NCBI GenBank assembly: GCA_938016265.1
Contig: CALLWB010000022.1
Coordinates: 1-64,000, forward strand
Reading direction: 5' to 3'
DNA: 64,000 nt
From: an uncultured Saprospiraceae bacterium
Lineage (GTDB): Bacteria > Bacteroidota > Bacteroidia > Chitinophagales > Saprospiraceae
In this document: positions 17,412 through 25,365 of the stretch, in pieces
Position numbering within the stretch: the first letter of the stretch is position 1
Layout: every line of letters starts with the position of its first letter
Translations under genes and position numbers: made by a program
The notes under the pieces: model-generated
Seen by the model: only the letters and a program-made list of their open reading frames with translations
Database searches by the model: none
Told to the model about the DNA's origin: nothing

Positions 17412-17532
17412 GCGGCGAAGATAGTATTTATTGGTGAAAAGCTTCTAATATTCACACATTCACTCACTCTCCCATTCATGCATTCTTACAAATTCATTCT
17501 TCACATTCCAAAAAATGGAGTAAATTGCAGCC

Positions 17533-18384
17533 ATGACAATAAAAGAGGCCTTTGAAGAACTAAGTAAAGCATTGTCTGCTATTTACGAACCTCGTGAAGC
17601 AGCCAATATGTCTACTATTGTCTTCGAAGATGCATTTCCTGACTTACAAATTAATGAAACTGCAGTCCTTGGAAAAGAGGAAGCGGATCAACTAATGAAA
17701 ATAAAGGAACGGTTGCTGGAACATGAACCGCTACAATATGTGCTGGGAGAGGCCGATTTTTATGGTTTACGGTTTAAATGTGATGCTAGAGCACTGATTC
17801 CTAGACCCGAAACAGAGGAGATCGTCCATTTGATGATCAAGGACATTCGGAAAACGACACATACGGGCGAGGCACTTCGATTGCTGGACGTCGGTACAGG
17901 TACCGGTTGTATTCCGCTTACGCTAAAACATCATCTTAGGGAACTGAAAGTGCATGGTTTGGATGTTAGTCCGGGAGCACTGGATCTTGCTTATGAAAAT
18001 GCAGAAATGCTAGGCCTGGACATCCATTGGCATCTGGTAGATATTCTGGATGAAGAGCAGTGGGAGACGTTACCTAAATTTGACATCATTGTAAGCAATC
18101 CACCCTATATTCCGAATAAGGAAAAAACACTAATGTCTAAAAATGTACTGGACTTTGAGCCAGACTTAGCGCTCTTTGTTGAAGATGAACAGCCAATTGT
18201 GTTCTACAAAGTAATAACAGATTTGGCAAAATTGCACCTTGAGAAAGGAGGTGCACTGTACTTTGAAGCCAATGAATTTAATGCGACAGCAGTCGCTGAA
18301 TACGTCCTGTCCAATGGTTTTGAACAAGTAGAAATCATTAAAGATCTGCAAAAGAGAGATCGTATTATCAAGGCTACCATCTAG
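17533..18384 (+). CDS. prmC: release factor glutamine N5-methyltransferase
   Basis: 283 residues. PrmC methylates the Gln of the GGQ loop in release factors RF1 and RF2. An N-terminal helical domain (about 1-85) includes EPLQYVLGEADFYGL, followed by LIPRPETEEIV. The SAM loop is LLDVGTGTGCIPL (117-129) and the catalytic NPPY is at residues 189-192 (VSNPPYIP), which binds the Gln side chain. The ATG is close behind a TAAATTGC box, giving a very short leader. One of its substrates, RF2 (prfB), is encoded at 36106-37198. It is transcribed divergently from the methyltransferase at 16587. Confidence 0.95.
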   Translation: MTIKEAFEELSKALSAIYEPREAANMSTIVFEDAFPDLQINETAVLGKEEADQLMKIKERLLEHEPLQYVLGEADFYGLRFKCDARALIPRPETEEIVHLMIKDIRKTTHTGEALRLLDVGTGTGCIPLTLKHHLRELKVHGLDVSPGALDLAYENAEMLGLDIHWHLVDILDEEQWETLPKFDIIVSNPPYIPNKEKTLMSKNVLDFEPDLALFVEDEQPIVFYKVITDLAKLHLEKGGALYFEANEFNATAVAEYVLSNGFEQVEIIKDLQKRDRIIKATI

Positions 18385-18524
18385 TATTTCTGACTAGAAA
18401 TTGATGCCATCTATAACTGCTAGAAAGAGAGCATTCATTTAGTTTGGGTGGTGCTTATTTCCCTAAACCAAATTTGCGCAGCAAAAAGTCTACATTCAAT
18501 ACCTTCTGCTTTCTACAATTAAAA

Positions 18525-18845
18525 CTATCCACCTGATTTTTTTGCTTTATAACCTGCATCAAGCAAAATACCCATGATTTTTTCCCGATGATTTCCTTGT
18601 ATTAAGATTTCGCCATTTTTTGCTGTTCCCCCGACACCACATTTACTTTTCAGTAGACTAGCTAGCGCTTTCAGGTCGTCTTGCTTTCCGATAAATCCAG
18701 TAACTAGGGTTACTTCTTTTCCGCGGCGTTGCTTGCGATCGATCATCACCTTTAAGTTTTGTTTCTCGGGCGGAAAAGTATTGCTAGATGGTTGATAATC
18801 ATCATCACTGTCTGTATAAAAGACAATTCTTTTTTTCTTGGCCAT
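18525..18845 (-). CDS. SUI1/eIF1-like translation factor
   Basis: 106 residues. The C-terminal two thirds form the SUI1 fold (KVMIDRKQRRGKEVTLVTGF, then LLKSKCGVGGTAKNGEILIQ and the GNHREKIMGILLDAGY helix), as in bacterial YciH. The N-terminus is lysine-rich and probably flexible. It is the last gene of a probable operon after the subtilase and NUDIX genes, 10 bases behind the latter. The bacterial role is thought to be in initiation fidelity but is poorly defined. Confidence 0.9.
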   Translation of the reverse strand: MAKKKRIVFYTDSDDDYQPSSNTFPPEKQNLKVMIDRKQRRGKEVTLVTGFIGKQDDLKALASLLKSKCGVGGTAKNGEILIQGNHREKIMGILLDAGYKAKKSGG

Positions 18846-18855
18846 AATTAAATTG

Positions 18856-19386
18856 TTATAATTGATTTAAGGCATTCAAAGCTAGAAAACCACAGTCCAG
18901 ATTAGCAAAATTTGTCGAAGTAGGATCAAGCAATAATTCTTTTAATTCTGGTATTGAAAGGTCGATTACGGTGGCAAATTCATTGTCGTCCAATTGTTGG
19001 TCGGCTATTTTTTTGCAGCCAGTAGCGAGAAACGAATACTTGACAATGTGAGAGTAGGGGTTGGTTACTTCTTTTAGAAAGGTAAGTTGGTCTACTTGGT
19101 ATCCTGTTTCTTCTAGCAATTCTCTAGCGGCGGCCGTCTCCATAGATTCTCCCTCCTCAATATAGCCTGCAGGAAAACTAAGCATATTCATTTCTGGTCC
19201 AGGGCGAAACTGCTCCACCAACAACACTCTATCATCAGCAGTAATCGCAACCACAGATACAAAAGACTTGTCATCAATTATATCAAAATCACCCATATTC
19301 CCATTAGGAAGTTCATAGGTTTTTTGAATGATATTCCGATATCCTTGAAACTTATACTGTTGATTCAATTTTTTCCAACCCGACAT
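18856..19386 (-). CDS. NUDIX hydrolase, ADP-ribose pyrophosphatase-like
   Basis: 176 residues. The full Nudix box GYIEEGESMETAAARELLEE (with TGY after it) fits G-x5-E-x7-REUxEExGU. Upstream are the strand pair VVAITADDRVLLVEQFRPG and the PAGY residues typical of the ADP-ribose/NudF-like subgroup. These enzymes cleave nucleoside-diphosphate-X compounds using Mg2+. The start codon overlaps the last base of the subtilase stop, so the two genes are translationally close. Confidence 0.88.
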   Translation of the reverse strand: MSGWKKLNQQYKFQGYRNIIQKTYELPNGNMGDFDIIDDKSFVSVVAITADDRVLLVEQFRPGPEMNMLSFPAGYIEEGESMETAAARELLEETGYQVDQLTFLKEVTNPYSHIVKYSFLATGCKKIADQQLDDNEFATVIDLSIPELKELLLDPTSTNFANLDCGFLALNALNQL

Positions 19387-21068
19387 TATGCTTTTATAAA
19401 TTTTTGATAATAGATATAGTTCAGATGCTTTACCGCAACAAAATAAACACCGGCCTCCAAATTGTCCAAATTATCCAAAGTAAGCAACTGATAGGAGTTT
19501 GCAGACACATTAATTTCCTTAGTTAATTTGATATTTCCTAGCAAATCTTGCACTTCCATAACAACCGATTCACTATCATCCGCACACCAAAATGACAATA
19601 CGTATTTGTCCTTTACTCGGTTGAAAGTAGTGTTGGCAGACGATTTAGACCTGCTGCGGCCTCCAATTTGTCCAGCAGCTCCAGAAAGCGATAGGTACGC
19701 CTGATACACATCAGGAATCCCATATCCAAGTCCAATACTCGGATCGTCTGACAGATGTGCACTTTCCTGCACTGCATCCATGATTTCAAGATTCGTTTTG
19801 TCAGGAAATGCCTGCCACAAGCTAGTGACCATGCCTGCCATCACTGGAGAAGCAAAAGAGGTACCATCTGCTCGATCCGCTTCATAAGAATACAGCGAGC
19901 CGACAGTCGTACTCGAACCTTTTGCTGATATATTAGGTTTGATGAGTCCTTGAGAACCAGGACCAAAAGAGCTAAAATAAGCCTTACGGCCAATGGCATC
20001 TACCGCAGCTACCGCGAAGACAAAATCACCATCTGAAGGCGCACCAATATACTTCCAGTCTCCGGCGCCAGAGTTTCCAGCGCTATTAACCACCAGAATC
20101 CCTTTGCTAGCAGCGATGTCTGCCCCCTGCGTGCATCTGGCAGTATTCCCATCCATATCCTTATACGAATAATTCATTGACTTATCGTCAAACCTAGTGT
20201 ATCCCAAGCTAGAATTGAGCACATCCGCACCCAAACTATCTGCAAATTCAGCGCCTACCACCCAATTATCTTCCTCTATTCTCAACTCTGATCCGGTTTC
20301 TTCTGTCTTTACACAAACATAGGTTGCTCCAGGTGCCGTACCGATCATCAGTCCTGGCAGATTGGCCGCCATCGTAGATAGCACCTGCGATCCATGAGAG
20401 CTGGATTCGTAGGGATAATTGTCATTGTCGACGAAATCTCTGCCTTCCAACAATCGTCCATCTGCCCTTAGGCTATCGAAGAACGGCATTATGTCTGTGT
20501 TCGTAAAACCACCATCAAGGACTGCCACTAGCATACCGTCACCATCGTAGCCCATATCGTGGAGTGTGTGCCCATTGAGCATAGTTATTTGATTGGCGGC
20601 ACTGCCGTATGGATTTTCTGATTTGGAATAATTTTTTGGAGGGATTGGAGATTTTGCTTTTACAGTTCTTTTTGGATGGGAATAACCAACTGGTTCTCCG
20701 GATTTGACGAACGGTAATTTGAGTATTCGCGCGTAGCTCTGACTGTCTGCTGTGATAGAAGCTGCATTAAACCATTTGGAGGTGTAATTGACTTTTGCGC
20801 CCAGATCTCTTAGGCCCAGGATATAATTGGGATCCACAGGAAGGTCATTTTCCTCAATAGCAATCCCTTGTTTTCTTCTTCGCTCGATCGCTCTTGGAGA
20901 AAGATATTCCTGAGGTTTAAGCACACTATATGGTGTGTTATCTTTGTCTGTAAATTCTATCCAGAATTTATCATATTGTTTGAATGAATCCTGAGCAAAT
21001 GCCTGACTAAGGCAAAAAACGAATGCTAAAAGGATAAAATACCGCATCTTCTTTTTTCTTTTCTGCAA
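19386..21068 (-). CDS. S8 family subtilisin-like protease with T9SS C-terminal domain
   Basis: 560 residues. The signal peptide is about 1-25; a later Met8 (21047) is an equally possible start. The catalytic triad is Asp185 (VAVLDGGF), His225 (SSHGSQV) and Ser404 (GTSFASPVMAG), with the oxyanion Asn332 in SAGNSG. A propeptide-like region lies at about 26-140. The last about 75 residues (ending YYQKFIKA) form a type A sorting domain for type IX secretion. It is therefore probably a secreted or surface-anchored endopeptidase. First gene of a three-gene operon with NUDIX and SUI1, an unusual pairing of a secreted protease with cytosolic enzymes. Confidence 0.9.
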   Translation of the reverse strand: MQKRKKKMRYFILLAFVFCLSQAFAQDSFKQYDKFWIEFTDKDNTPYSVLKPQEYLSPRAIERRRKQGIAIEENDLPVDPNYILGLRDLGAKVNYTSKWFNAASITADSQSYARILKLPFVKSGEPVGYSHPKRTVKAKSPIPPKNYSKSENPYGSAANQITMLNGHTLHDMGYDGDGMLVAVLDGGFTNTDIMPFFDSLRADGRLLEGRDFVDNDNYPYESSSHGSQVLSTMAANLPGLMIGTAPGATYVCVKTEETGSELRIEEDNWVVGAEFADSLGADVLNSSLGYTRFDDKSMNYSYKDMDGNTARCTQGADIAASKGILVVNSAGNSGAGDWKYIGAPSDGDFVFAVAAVDAIGRKAYFSSFGPGSQGLIKPNISAKGSSTTVGSLYSYEADRADGTSFASPVMAGMVTSLWQAFPDKTNLEIMDAVQESAHLSDDPSIGLGYGIPDVYQAYLSLSGAAGQIGGRSRSKSSANTTFNRVKDKYVLSFWCADDSESVVMEVQDLLGNIKLTKEINVSANSYQLLTLDNLDNLEAGVYFVAVKHLNYIYYQKFIKA

Positions 21069-21188
21069 ATTAAGCCAATAATATTATATTTTACATCCTG
21101 TAGCAAATATTAATCCATGTTGTTTTTGACATTTTCCTCACAAAAAGATAGTTGCAACATGCTACAATTGCTTAATTAAACATAAAAA

Positions 21189-22034
21189 ATGGAAGAAAGT
21201 TACAAGGAAACCATTTTGGATAAAAGTATTGATGACGAATCATTAGTACCTCCGGAGAGTAAATACCCAACTATTAGACAAGCAGTTATATTCTTCTTAG
21301 TAATGATTGGTTGCCAGATACTGGTAGGAATTCCTGGGATAGCAGTTGAGAAATACACGTCACTTCCTACGCCAGTTTTCAACTCTATGGGGTTGCTTGT
21401 TTCTTTTTTATTGATGCTATTATTTATTCATGTAAAAAGAGGACATTCTAATTATTCGTTTAAAATGCCTCCACTTATTGCTTTTATTCCCTTTATCTTA
21501 TTAGCAATGACGATGCCTATTTTGTTGGAACCTGCGGTGTCTTTAATTCCAATGCCAGATTGGATTATCGAAGTTTTTAAGGAGCTGATTGGTAAGGATT
21601 TCTTTTCATTTTTGTCGATTGTAATCATTGCTCCATTTTTTGAGGAGCTAATTTTTAGAGGAGCAATATTGAGGGGTTTTTTGAAAAACTATTCTCCCCA
21701 GAAAGCCATCATGTGGTCCGCTTTTTTCTTTGGATTGGCGCACATGAACCCCTGGCAGTTTATCGGTGCTTTTTTTGCTGGAATGCTGTTGGGATGGGTG
21801 TATTTGAAAACTAAATCACTGGTACCTTGTATACTGATTCATGCCGTGAACAATGGGTTTTCATTTTTGCTGATGTTTTATGTGGATGATATTGAAGAAA
21901 CCTTTCGTTCCTTATTAGGTAATGACACGCAGTACTTATTGTTTTATCTAGGAAGTTCAGCCATTTTCGTCGGCTGCATTTATTTTTTGAACAATTTATT
22001 TAATAAAATGAGCTCGACTGTACTTGACGGATGA
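21189..22034 (+). CDS. CPBP family intramembrane metalloprotease
   Basis: 281 residues with about seven or eight membrane helices. The three family motifs are present: EELIFRG (Glu152, Glu153, Arg157), FGLAHMN (His185) and LIHAVNN with the third His. Members are Rce1-like glutamate/metal-dependent proteases of the inner membrane with varied roles, and the substrate is unknown. An acidic N-terminal tail of about 30 residues precedes the first helix. Transcribed divergently from the subtilase operon. Confidence 0.9.
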   Translation: MEESYKETILDKSIDDESLVPPESKYPTIRQAVIFFLVMIGCQILVGIPGIAVEKYTSLPTPVFNSMGLLVSFLLMLLFIHVKRGHSNYSFKMPPLIAFIPFILLAMTMPILLEPAVSLIPMPDWIIEVFKELIGKDFFSFLSIVIIAPFFEELIFRGAILRGFLKNYSPQKAIMWSAFFFGLAHMNPWQFIGAFFAGMLLGWVYLKTKSLVPCILIHAVNNGFSFLLMFYVDDIEETFRSLLGNDTQYLLFYLGSSAIFVGCIYFLNNLFNKMSSTVLDG

Positions 22035-22213
22035 TTTTTGCGGGTAGTTTAATATTAAATTATTGTTATCATTTTTGTTTTCATAATCCGGTTTAATATA
22101 AAATTGACTTACAAATAGTGCTTTACGCATTGGACATAATCAAATGACTGTCAGATGTGTTATAGTCGAATATTTACAATTTTTATTAAGTGGTTTTTAG
22201 TGAAGAAATAGAC

Positions 22214-22221
22214 TAATTTTG
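22214..22221 (+). promoter_or_regulatory. putative -7 box for the 22250 gene
   Basis: TAATTTTG, 28 bases before the ATG at 22250. A T-rich stretch stands about 17-20 bases upstream in place of a clear TTTG. Confidence 0.45.
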
Positions 22222-22249
22222 TGTAATTAATCACTTCAAAACCTAAAAA

Positions 22250-23356
22250 ATGAAAAACTTTCTACCCTTTCTTATTTTTCTATTTGCAAATTCGGTAAGT
22301 GTCAAGGCCGATGTGATCATTACTGGAATAGTTGATGGTACCTTGTCCGGTGGTTTACCAAAAGCCATTGAACTTTATGTTTGCGATACGGAAGACCTAA
22401 GCAATTGGAGCCTTTGCAGATCGTCAAATGGTGGAGCCTTTGGAAGTGATTTTACGCTTAGTGGAACCTACACGAATCAATATGTCTATCTTACAAATAA
22501 TGCCGCTGGATTTGCTAGTATATTTGGATCTTTTGGCGATTTTGCAAACGTTATTGTTTCTGGAAATATCAGTGGTAATGGCAATGACGGTTTTGCACTA
22601 AAAAATGCTGGAGGAACCGTCGTAGACATGGTTTGGGAAGCCAATTCAAGCAATTACTACCTGGACAGTTACGCTTACAGATTGAGCGGCACAGGGCCAA
22701 ATCCCGTTTTTGACGCTGCAGAATGGGCTGCTCCTGGAAACAATATACTAGATGGTTTGACTGCTGCTCAAATCGGCAGCGCTGTTCCTTTCGGAACCTA
22801 CGCAAAAGCATTACTTTCTGTTGAGTTATTAGACTTCACTGCCACTCCAAAAACCAACAGTATTCAACTAGATTGGGTGACATTAAGCGAAAGCGATGCA
22901 CATTCCTTCATCATAGAAAAAAGTACAGATGGGCTTACTTTCCGATCATCAGCCACCATTGCTGCAAATGGCAACAATACGCAACCCACCAACTACAAAT
23001 GGGAAGACAAACGTCCTGAAATTGGAGCAAACTATTATCGGCTGAAAAGTACGGATACAGACGGTAGTTTTATCTATTCAGATATTGTAGTTGCCAAATT
23101 TGAGGTTGAAGGCAACACGATGACTGTTCTTACTAATCTTTCTGAGCAAGCGATCTCCGTTTCCTTTTCTAAAGAAGCAGACAAGCCAGTTCAGTTGAGT
23201 ATTTATCATTTGTCAGGTCAACTTGCACAGCAATCAACAATTCAAAATACGACAGAAGTGGAAACGATTAATATAGCGGAACTTCCACAAGGGATGTATT
23301 TGATAACTGCGAAAATTGACGCTGAATTGATGACAAAGCAGTTTATGAAATTCTAG
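22250..23356 (+). CDS. T9SS-exported protein with lamin-tail-like domain
   Basis: 368 residues. The signal peptide is about 1-20 (ends VSVKA). Residues 21-185 (IITGIVDGTLSGGLPKAIEL, then NWSL) look like a lamin-tail-type beta-sandwich, as often seen in secreted Bacteroidota nucleases and adhesins, but there is no nuclease domain here. Residues about 190-285 (LLDFTATPKTNSIQLDW, ANYYRLKSTD) are a fibronectin-like repeat typical of T9SS cargo. The last about 75 residues are a type A sorting domain (ELPQGMYLITAKI, ending MKF). Probably a surface or matrix protein. Confidence 0.75.
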   Translation: MKNFLPFLIFLFANSVSVKADVIITGIVDGTLSGGLPKAIELYVCDTEDLSNWSLCRSSNGGAFGSDFTLSGTYTNQYVYLTNNAAGFASIFGSFGDFANVIVSGNISGNGNDGFALKNAGGTVVDMVWEANSSNYYLDSYAYRLSGTGPNPVFDAAEWAAPGNNILDGLTAAQIGSAVPFGTYAKALLSVELLDFTATPKTNSIQLDWVTLSESDAHSFIIEKSTDGLTFRSSATIAANGNNTQPTNYKWEDKRPEIGANYYRLKSTDTDGSFIYSDIVVAKFEVEGNTMTVLTNLSEQAISVSFSKEADKPVQLSIYHLSGQLAQQSTIQNTTEVETINIAELPQGMYLITAKIDAELMTKQFMKF

Positions 23357-23372
23357 AATTTAAAACCAGTAG

Positions 23373-23432
23373 GCGAGAAGAGAGATTGAATAACGAACTC
23401 CTAGTTCGGAAAGGGACGATCTCTCTTCTCGC
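23373..23432. terminator. nested hairpin after the 22250 gene
   Basis: Outer 14-bp perfect stem GCGAGAAGAGAGAT / ATCTCTCTTCTCGC (23373-23386 with 23419-23432) encloses an inner CGAACT-cct-AGTTCG hairpin (23394-23408). It starts 17 bases after the stop codon. No T-run follows immediately, so it may act as a mobile REP-like structure as much as a terminator. It ends in TCTCGCAGCGTT, also found at 16370-16381. Confidence 0.5.
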
Positions 23433-23535
23433 AGCGTTAAAAACCTGAATTGTAAACTTTTTTTTATTTTTTTTTGTTAATTCTGTAACCTCACCTAACC
23501 AACGAACCACTATTAAAATAAAAAAGAAATTATTT

Positions 23536-24213
23536 ATGAATAATTCAGCCACTTTAGTAAACCGTTTTTTGGAGGGAGATAAGACCGCATTTGACCAACT
23601 GATTGCCAATCATTATGGTTATTGCCTGGCCAAGGCAACTTATATTGTCAAGGACCAAGAACTAGCAAAGGATTTGACGCAGGACGCATTGATTCAAGCG
23701 TTCACAAACATAGAAAAGCTGAAAGATACAAGTGCTTTTAAGGCTTGGCTAGGAGGAATTGTACGCAATGTTTGCAACAGTTATCTAAGATCGAATAAAA
23801 TCTATACCAAAACATTAGATGACGAACCGCAGCACCTGTCAGACAATGGCCATTCTGAAGAGGAAGAACAGCGCACCTCTCTACAGTACAGACTACAATC
23901 TGCCATCAACAAACTAAAAAACAATCAAAAGGAAGTTGTCAATGCGTTCTATTTTGAAGGAAAAACGATAGAAGAAATTGCAACCCTTAAAGACATAAAT
24001 ATCAGTACGGTAAAAGTTCGTTTATTTAGAGCCCGTAAGCAATTGCGCACGCTAATGAATATTACCAACTGTTGCAGTGCAGGAGACAATTTGATGAATG
24101 GACATGTTTATGTTTGGCATAAAAACAGCCATCTAATTGGGAATCCATTGGTTTGGAATCCAGAAAAATATGAGGTGTTACTTCGGTCCAATCACCAGGT
24201 ATGCTATTCTTAA
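23536..24213 (+). CDS. ECF-type RNA polymerase sigma factor
   Basis: 225 residues. Region 2 is at about 15-90 (ELAKDLTQDALIQAFTNIEK, then FKAWLGGIVRNVC). Region 4 is at about 125-180 (NNQKEVVNAFYFEGKTIEEI, ISTVKVRLFRARKQL), the helix-turn-helix for the -35 element. After region 4 there is a tail of about 45 residues (NCCSAGDNLMNGHVYVWHKN and on) that is not part of the usual ECF fold. No anti-sigma gene follows: the next gene is convergent. Regulation may therefore act through the tail or at transcription. Confidence 0.88.
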   Translation: MNNSATLVNRFLEGDKTAFDQLIANHYGYCLAKATYIVKDQELAKDLTQDALIQAFTNIEKLKDTSAFKAWLGGIVRNVCNSYLRSNKIYTKTLDDEPQHLSDNGHSEEEEQRTSLQYRLQSAINKLKNNQKEVVNAFYFEGKTIEEIATLKDINISTVKVRLFRARKQLRTLMNITNCCSAGDNLMNGHVYVWHKNSHLIGNPLVWNPEKYEVLLRSNHQVCYS

Positions 24214-24253
24214 ACCGACATCTTTATTCTGTTAGAACTTTTCATGGGGGAAA

Positions 24254-25009
24254 TTAATTGTAGTCAATAATAGTTTGTCGCATAATAAATCCCTCTTCCG
24301 CCTTTTCTTCCCAAGGGATGTCCGGATAACATTGTACGAATTCACATTGGCTATCAAATATTTTCATTTCTTTTTCCACCAAACCAACTCCTTTGGCATA
24401 GGTTTCCTTTGCAAATCTTCGTTCTATCGCATTGTTTTCATCTGCTTGTATGATCGTCAGTGTAGAATCGAAATCAAAACCTCCTATGTATTTAAATAGA
24501 TCCACCTCCTGATATTCGTAAGCCCAGTACTTGAAAGGCTGGAGAGATTCGCCTGCTACAGAGATGGTTGTTAACTCATCAATAAAGGCATTCCCATCCC
24601 ATGGAATTCCATTTTCATTTATTGGAAAAATCATTTTTATAAATCGGTAATTTTCTTCTACCCGATGTGCCTGATTGTTTTCAATATGGGTCACCCAAAC
24701 GTCTTTTACCCTCCAGGGCGAACTGGAGTTTGTTCGTTCAAAACGTTCTATTTTAAATACCTCATTGCCCGAACCATCAATATAAGAATCTACAATTTCT
24801 TCCTTTAATTGAGAAGAACGGATTTGTGGAATTATTTCTCCTTCCTGATTTCGGCTATAAACTGTTGAGTCCACATTATAAACTAAGTATTTTCCTACTT
24901 CGAGTGGGAAATACTCATATCCATAGTCCAATGTTAAGTCCGAATTTTTCGTACAAGATGCTAGCAAACAAATTATAAAAAACGTAATATTTTTCAATAG
25001 GGTATTCAT
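24254..25009 (-). CDS. predicted lipoprotein, paralogue of 29180-29944
   Basis: 251 residues with a lipoprotein signal (LLASC, Cys19). The mature part starts with DYGYEYFPLEVGKYLVYNVD, a segment found in many small Bacteroidota lipoproteins, and continues as a beta-rich domain to KGFIMRQTIIDYN-like residues. The paralogue at 29180 is collinear (YFPLELNKYWVYDVDS; EETYAKGVGL versus AETYAKGVGL; QTIIDHN). The two flank the SprB-repeat gene on the opposite strand. A -7 box TACGTTTG lies at 25048-25055. The function is unknown. Confidence 0.7.
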   Translation of the reverse strand: MNTLLKNITFFIICLLASCTKNSDLTLDYGYEYFPLEVGKYLVYNVDSTVYSRNQEGEIIPQIRSSQLKEEIVDSYIDGSGNEVFKIERFERTNSSSPWRVKDVWVTHIENNQAHRVEENYRFIKMIFPINENGIPWDGNAFIDELTTISVAGESLQPFKYWAYEYQEVDLFKYIGGFDFDSTLTIIQADENNAIERRFAKETYAKGVGLVEKEMKIFDSQCEFVQCYPDIPWEEKAEEGFIMRQTIIDYN

Positions 25010-25365
25010 AGGTAATTAAGAATTTGTTAACATAAGTTATAATTCTTCAAACGTAAGAAGTAAAAAAAAATTGCCTTTTTTTAAGTAGAATTATTTTTTT
25101 AATTTTTCTATAAAAACGCTTAGAATAAAGTCCTAATTACCAACAAAATACCGTCTGATCAAATTACTAATTAACAGTTTATATACTGTAGGATTTCATA
25201 TTGCTCCCCATTTCATATCACAAACAACTATATTCTGTAGTAAGAACTAGTCGAAGTATTACAAAAAGAAGACAAAACATATTTGGATGTGGGTATTATG
25301 AATATTAACTTCGTTAAGTTTTTTTTAACTAAAACCAATTTAATTATACTAAAACTTACTCTTAC
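25010..25365. other. 356-base divergent intergenic region
   Basis: AT-rich region between the lipoprotein (minus) and the SprB-repeat gene (plus). On the minus strand it holds the -7 box at 25048-25055. I see no ORF, RNA gene or clear plus-strand promoter; the last 50 bases are T-rich and then A-rich. Confidence 0.5.
25048..25055 (-). promoter_or_regulatory. putative -7 box for the 24254-25009 lipoprotein
   Basis: TACGTTTG on the minus strand, 38 bases before the ATG. A poly-T tract lies upstream in place of a distinct -33 TTTG. Confidence 0.45.
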
